Source: Deinococcus aquatilis DSM 23025
GTDB taxonomy: Bacteria; Deinococcota; Deinococci; Deinococcales; Deinococcaceae
Direction of reading: 5' to 3'
Length of the DNA: 7,677 nucleotides
Assembly: GCF_000378445.1 (NCBI RefSeq)
Contig: NZ_KB899777.1
Coordinates: 1-7,677, forward strand
Shown here: in pieces, positions 5,822 through 7,677 of the stretch
How positions within the stretch are numbered: position 1 is the first letter of the stretch
Layout: every line of letters begins with the position of its first letter
The notes under the pieces: generated by a model
Databases searched by the model: none
What the model saw: only the letters and a program-made list of their open reading frames with translations
Told to the model about the DNA's origin: nothing
Program-made: the position numbers and the translations under genes

Positions 5822-6445
5822 TTGAATTCCCTGATCCGAGTGATGCAACAAACCTTGTCTAGGACGCCGGCTCTGCTGTGCCATATTCAGCGCAGCGACG
5901 ACCAACTCGGTCTGCAGGGTGGCCCGCATCGCCCAGCCCACGATTTTGCGAGAGAACAGATCCATCACCACAGCGAGGTACATCCAGCCCTCAGTCACAG
6001 GTAAATAGGTGATATCCGTCACCCATTTCTGATTGGGCTGGTCGGCAACACAGCCGCGATTCAGTAGATTTTCAGCCACTGGGTGATGGTGTTTTGAGTT
6101 GGTGGTCGCGCGAAATTTCCGCTTGCAGCGCACCTTCAGCCCTGCCCCCTTCATCAGCCGGGTGATCCGTGCTCGGCTCACTTGTTTTCCTTCGTCCATC
6201 AGTGCAGCTTGGACACTAGGGGCACCGTAGGTGCCCCGACTCACCTGATGAATAGTTCGAATGGTCTCGGTCAGAGCGACGTCTTCCACCTGAGAGCAGT
6301 TTTTGGGCTTTCTCCACCACGCAAAATAGCCACTGACCCCGACACCGAGCGTCTTGCACAGCCGCTCAATGCTGTACTCATGACGATGCTGCTCAATCAA
6401 CCCGTCAATGAGTGGTCTTTGGCGAAGAAGGCCAGTGCTTTTTTT
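5822..6445 (-). pseudogene. IS3-family transposase (OrfA tail plus OrfB), truncated at both ends
   Basis: The minus-strand frame encodes an IS3-type OrfB. It has the pre-catalytic helical region (LIDGLIEQHRHEYSIERLC, SGYFAWWRKP, GTYGAPSVQAAL, RARITRLMKGAGLKV) and then the rve integrase core, with the first Asp in KWVTDITYLP (about 6016-6014) and the second in HSDQG (about 5836-5834). The third acidic residue and everything after HSDQGIQ are missing because an IS30 end begins there. At the other end, the overlapping frame 6445-6397 still encodes the OrfA tail KKALAFFAKDHSLTG. It overlaps the OrfB frame at an A7G run (minus strand 6445-6438), the usual site of -1 programmed frameshifting. Upstream of that run the sequence is IS110 left end, so OrfA is otherwise absent. 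The open reading continues by chance to 6571, but those extra residues are not IS3. Confidence 0.9.
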
Positions 6446-6516
6446 GTGTGTTGGGCCAGATCCGTCATACTCCGGATGGTCAGGTCTATCCCAGGTCAAC
6501 AAGCCAGTGCTTTTTT
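6431..6516. repeat. 14-bp direct repeat GCCAGTGCTTTTTT (IS3 flank and IS110 guide)
   Basis: Copies lie at 6431-6444 (IS3 frameshift-site flank) and 6503-6516 (left strand of the putative target-binding loop), offset by 72 bp. It is best explained as target and guide; a simple local duplication is the alternative. Confidence 0.75.
6438..6445 (-). promoter_or_regulatory. IS3 -1 translational frameshift site (A7G)
   Basis: On the minus strand AAAAAAAG lets ribosomes slip from the OrfA frame (AAA AAA GCA CTG, KKAL) to the OrfB frame (AAA AAA AGC ACT). This is the standard IS3-family arrangement producing the OrfAB fusion transposase. Here it is an inactive relic and also the junction with the IS110 left end. 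Confidence 0.7.
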
Positions 6517-6628
6517 CCAGCCTGCCAAGGCTGCATCCTAAATCTGGCCGACCTGGGTTCTTTCTCTGCAACGCTGAACCCTATCCGAGGCCGAAGAGCC
6601 TGTACCACAAGAACAGTGCCGAGAAAGA
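6460..6628 (+). ncRNA. Putative IS110 bridge RNA (fossil)
   Basis: Hand folding gives three consecutive elements. The 5' hairpin is ATCCG/CGGAT (6460-6464 with 6473-6477). The first module has an 8-bp closing stem CCCAGGTC/GACCTGGG (6490-6497 with 6550-6557), loop strands 6498-6517 and 6534-6549, and an apical hairpin CAGCC/GGCTG (6518-6522 with 6529-6533). The second has a stem TCTTTCTC/GAGAAAGA (6559-6566 with 6621-6628) extended past one mismatch by GCA/TGC, loop strands 6571-6587 and 6602-6616, and an apical hairpin AGGC/GCCT (6588-6591 with 6598-6601). Order, size and position before the transposase match the target-binding and donor-binding loops of known IS110 bridge RNAs such as that of IS621. 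The first module's left strand repeats the left flank GCCAGTGCTTTTTT, as a target guide should. Ends of the transcript are not defined. Confidence 0.6.
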
Positions 6629-6667
6629 CTGTGCCTGACATGCTTTGCCTACCTCAGGAGGTGCAGC

Positions 6668-7020
6668 ATGTTGGTGCTTGGCATGGACGCTCGGAAAACG
6701 AGAGTTGTTCGTTCAGCTGCAGGACGCCACAGGACGTTCGCTCGGTGAGCGCGGCCCTGTGGCCAACACGCCTGCAGAGCTTCACGTGGTGATGGAGGCC
6801 ACCAATGTGTACTGGGAGCGTTGTGCACACTATTTTCAATCTTTAGGCTGTGTCGTGAGTGTGGTCAACCCAGCACAAATCAAGTATTTTGCGCGTTCCG
6901 CCCTGTGCCGGGGGAAAACCGACGCGATGGATGCGGAGCTGATCGCGCGGTACGGCGTGGTGGTGCACCCAGGCCGCTGGACGCCGCCCAGCACTGCTTT
7001 GAGCGACTTGAAGCAGCTCA
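6668..7020 (+). pseudogene. IS110-family transposase, frameshifted near its start and truncated
   Basis: ATG 6668 has an excellent ribosome binding site (AGGAGG at 6656-6661, 6-nt spacing) and reads MLVLGMDA, the first catalytic Asp of the RuvC-like DEDD domain. At about 6690 the frame changes; the remainder reads KRELFVQLQDATGRSLGERG, then VVMEATNVYWERCAHYF with the catalytic Glu, then VSVVNPAQIKYFARSALCRG and KTDAMDAELIARY with the final aspartates. These are clear DEDD_Tnp_IS110 motifs. Homology ends after [16 protein letters not shown] near 7020, so the C-terminal transposase-20 domain with its catalytic serine is lost. An overlapping open frame from ATG 6645 supplies a spurious N-terminus. 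About 118 codons remain of an expected 300-400. Confidence 0.88.
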
Positions 7021-7671
7021 CTCGAGAACCTCGCGCAAGCCATGCTGAAGCGGGCCTTTGAAGGCGGCGTGCACGCCGCTTGGGTCACCGGCGACGCGGT
7101 GTATTCGGCCTCCGCTCTCCGGACGTTCCTCGAATAGCGTCAGCAGCCGTATGTCTTGGCAGTGGCGTCGAATGGTCATGTGTGGACTTGGGACCAGAGC
7201 GGTCCCAAACCAGGTGGCCGACGTCGCCAGGCAATTCCAGCCAGATCAGTGGCAGACGTGAAGTGCCGGTTCCGGGAGCAAAGGAGACCGCCTCTTTGAG
7301 TGGGCTTGGGTCAGTGTCACCCAGTTGATGGGTCCCGCCGTGTCGGCGGGACTCGGGCCGATCCTGCCACCTGGATTCGAGCGTTGGGTGCTCGTCCGTC
7401 GCTCGCTCAAAGACCCCACAGACCTCGCGTACTACCTGGCTTTCGCACCCTCCAGCACGACCTTGTCAAAGGTCGTGTAGGCCGCTGGATCACGCTGGGC
7501 CATAGAAGTGGCCTTTGAAATGGCCAAGGGTGAGGTGGGTTGGATCACTATGAAGTGCGCTCATGGGTGGGCTGGTACCGACATATCACCCTCTCCATGT
7601 TGGCCCACGCCTTCCTCTCCGTGGTCACCGCCCACGAAAAAAAGGGGGGTCAGTTAACGACCCTGAGCTGA
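7021..7671 (+). pseudogene. IS701-family (DDE) transposase, C-terminal part, multiply disrupted
   Basis: Reading through the breaks gives [20 protein letters not shown], then [85 protein letters not shown] and [27 protein letters not shown] carries the second catalytic Asp, and [19 protein letters not shown] carries the catalytic Glu region typical of IS701. The first Asp and all N-terminal sequence are missing. Disruptions are TAG at 7135-7137, a frameshift between about 7265 and 7292, TAG at 7478-7480, and a lost base near 7540. The final frame ends at TGA 7669-7671. Several independent lesions indicate long inactivity. Confidence 0.87.
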
Positions 7672-7677
7672 TTCCAT

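Larger units (their letters stand above)
6446..7020 (+). mobile_element. IS110-family element fragment (left end, putative bridge RNA, 5' transposase)
   Basis: The left boundary is placed in or just after the T7 run at 6439-6445, where IS3 homology stops. The fragment contains a 222-bp non-coding left end with a bridge-RNA-like fold and the N-terminal catalytic part of an IS110 transposase. The right end is missing: near 7015-7025 the sequence passes into an IS701-family transposase. IS110 elements make no target duplication and lack inverted repeats, so the boundary rests on homology breaks and the guide/flank match. Confidence 0.65.

Noticed and set aside
5327..6004. 225-codon plus-strand frame across the IS30 and IS3 remnants
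   Set aside because: It is antisense to two recognisable transposase fragments and crosses their junction.
6446..6571. N-terminal extension of the IS3 minus-strand frame
   Set aside because: These codons are the antisense of the IS110 left end; their second KSTGLL comes from the 14-bp guide/flank repeat, not from IS3 protein sequence.
1..7677. CRISPR array, tRNA or rRNA
   Set aside because: No regularly spaced repeats, cloverleaf-like segments or rRNA signatures were seen on reading both strands.

Overview
This is a bacterial chromosome segment of moderately high GC. Its gene content (a secreted cysteine-peptidase/TPR protein, a glycoside hydrolase family 2 enzyme with an aldose 1-epimerase, and fragments of four insertion-sequence families) fits Deinococcus or a relative. 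That assignment is an inference from codon usage, promoter style and IS families, not from a marker gene.

Layout. Positions 1-260 (minus strand) hold the start of a small P-loop kinase-like gene that runs off the left edge. It is divergent from a secreted C39-like peptidase with a TPR-like C-terminal half (608-1504, plus; the real start may be TTG 617). The spacer has a promoter-like signal for each direction, and an 18-bp palindrome overlaps the minus-strand promoter. After a 361-bp gap with a good sigma-70-type promoter, and a near-palindrome over its -35 box, comes a cytoplasmic GH2 glycosidase (1866-3761) ended by a clear intrinsic terminator. It is followed by galM (4028-5143), whose leader carries a perfect 10-bp inverted repeat. 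The GH2 enzyme would release a sugar in the beta form and GalM would equilibrate its anomers, so the pair is a small sugar-utilisation locus.

From about 5300 to the right edge the window is an IS graveyard of four broken elements: an IS30-family fragment (5311-5821, minus), an IS3-family fragment (5822-6445, minus), the left end and 5' transposase part of an IS110-family element (about 6446-7020, plus), and the C-terminal part of an IS701-family transposase (about 7021-7671, plus). The IS30 end sits inside the IS3 orfB catalytic motif. The IS110 left end sits on the IS3 orfA/orfB frameshift site.

The most interesting item is the non-coding left end of the IS110 fragment (6446-6667). It can be folded by eye into a 5' hairpin followed by two similar stem / internal loop / apical hairpin modules, the architecture of an IS110 bridge RNA. 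The first module's left loop strand repeats 14 nt of the actual left flank. Its right loop strand reads ATCCTAAA, which would complete the IS3 OrfA motif ILKKALAFFAK when joined to the flank. The fossil therefore appears to keep a readable guide programmed for the IS3 frameshift site.
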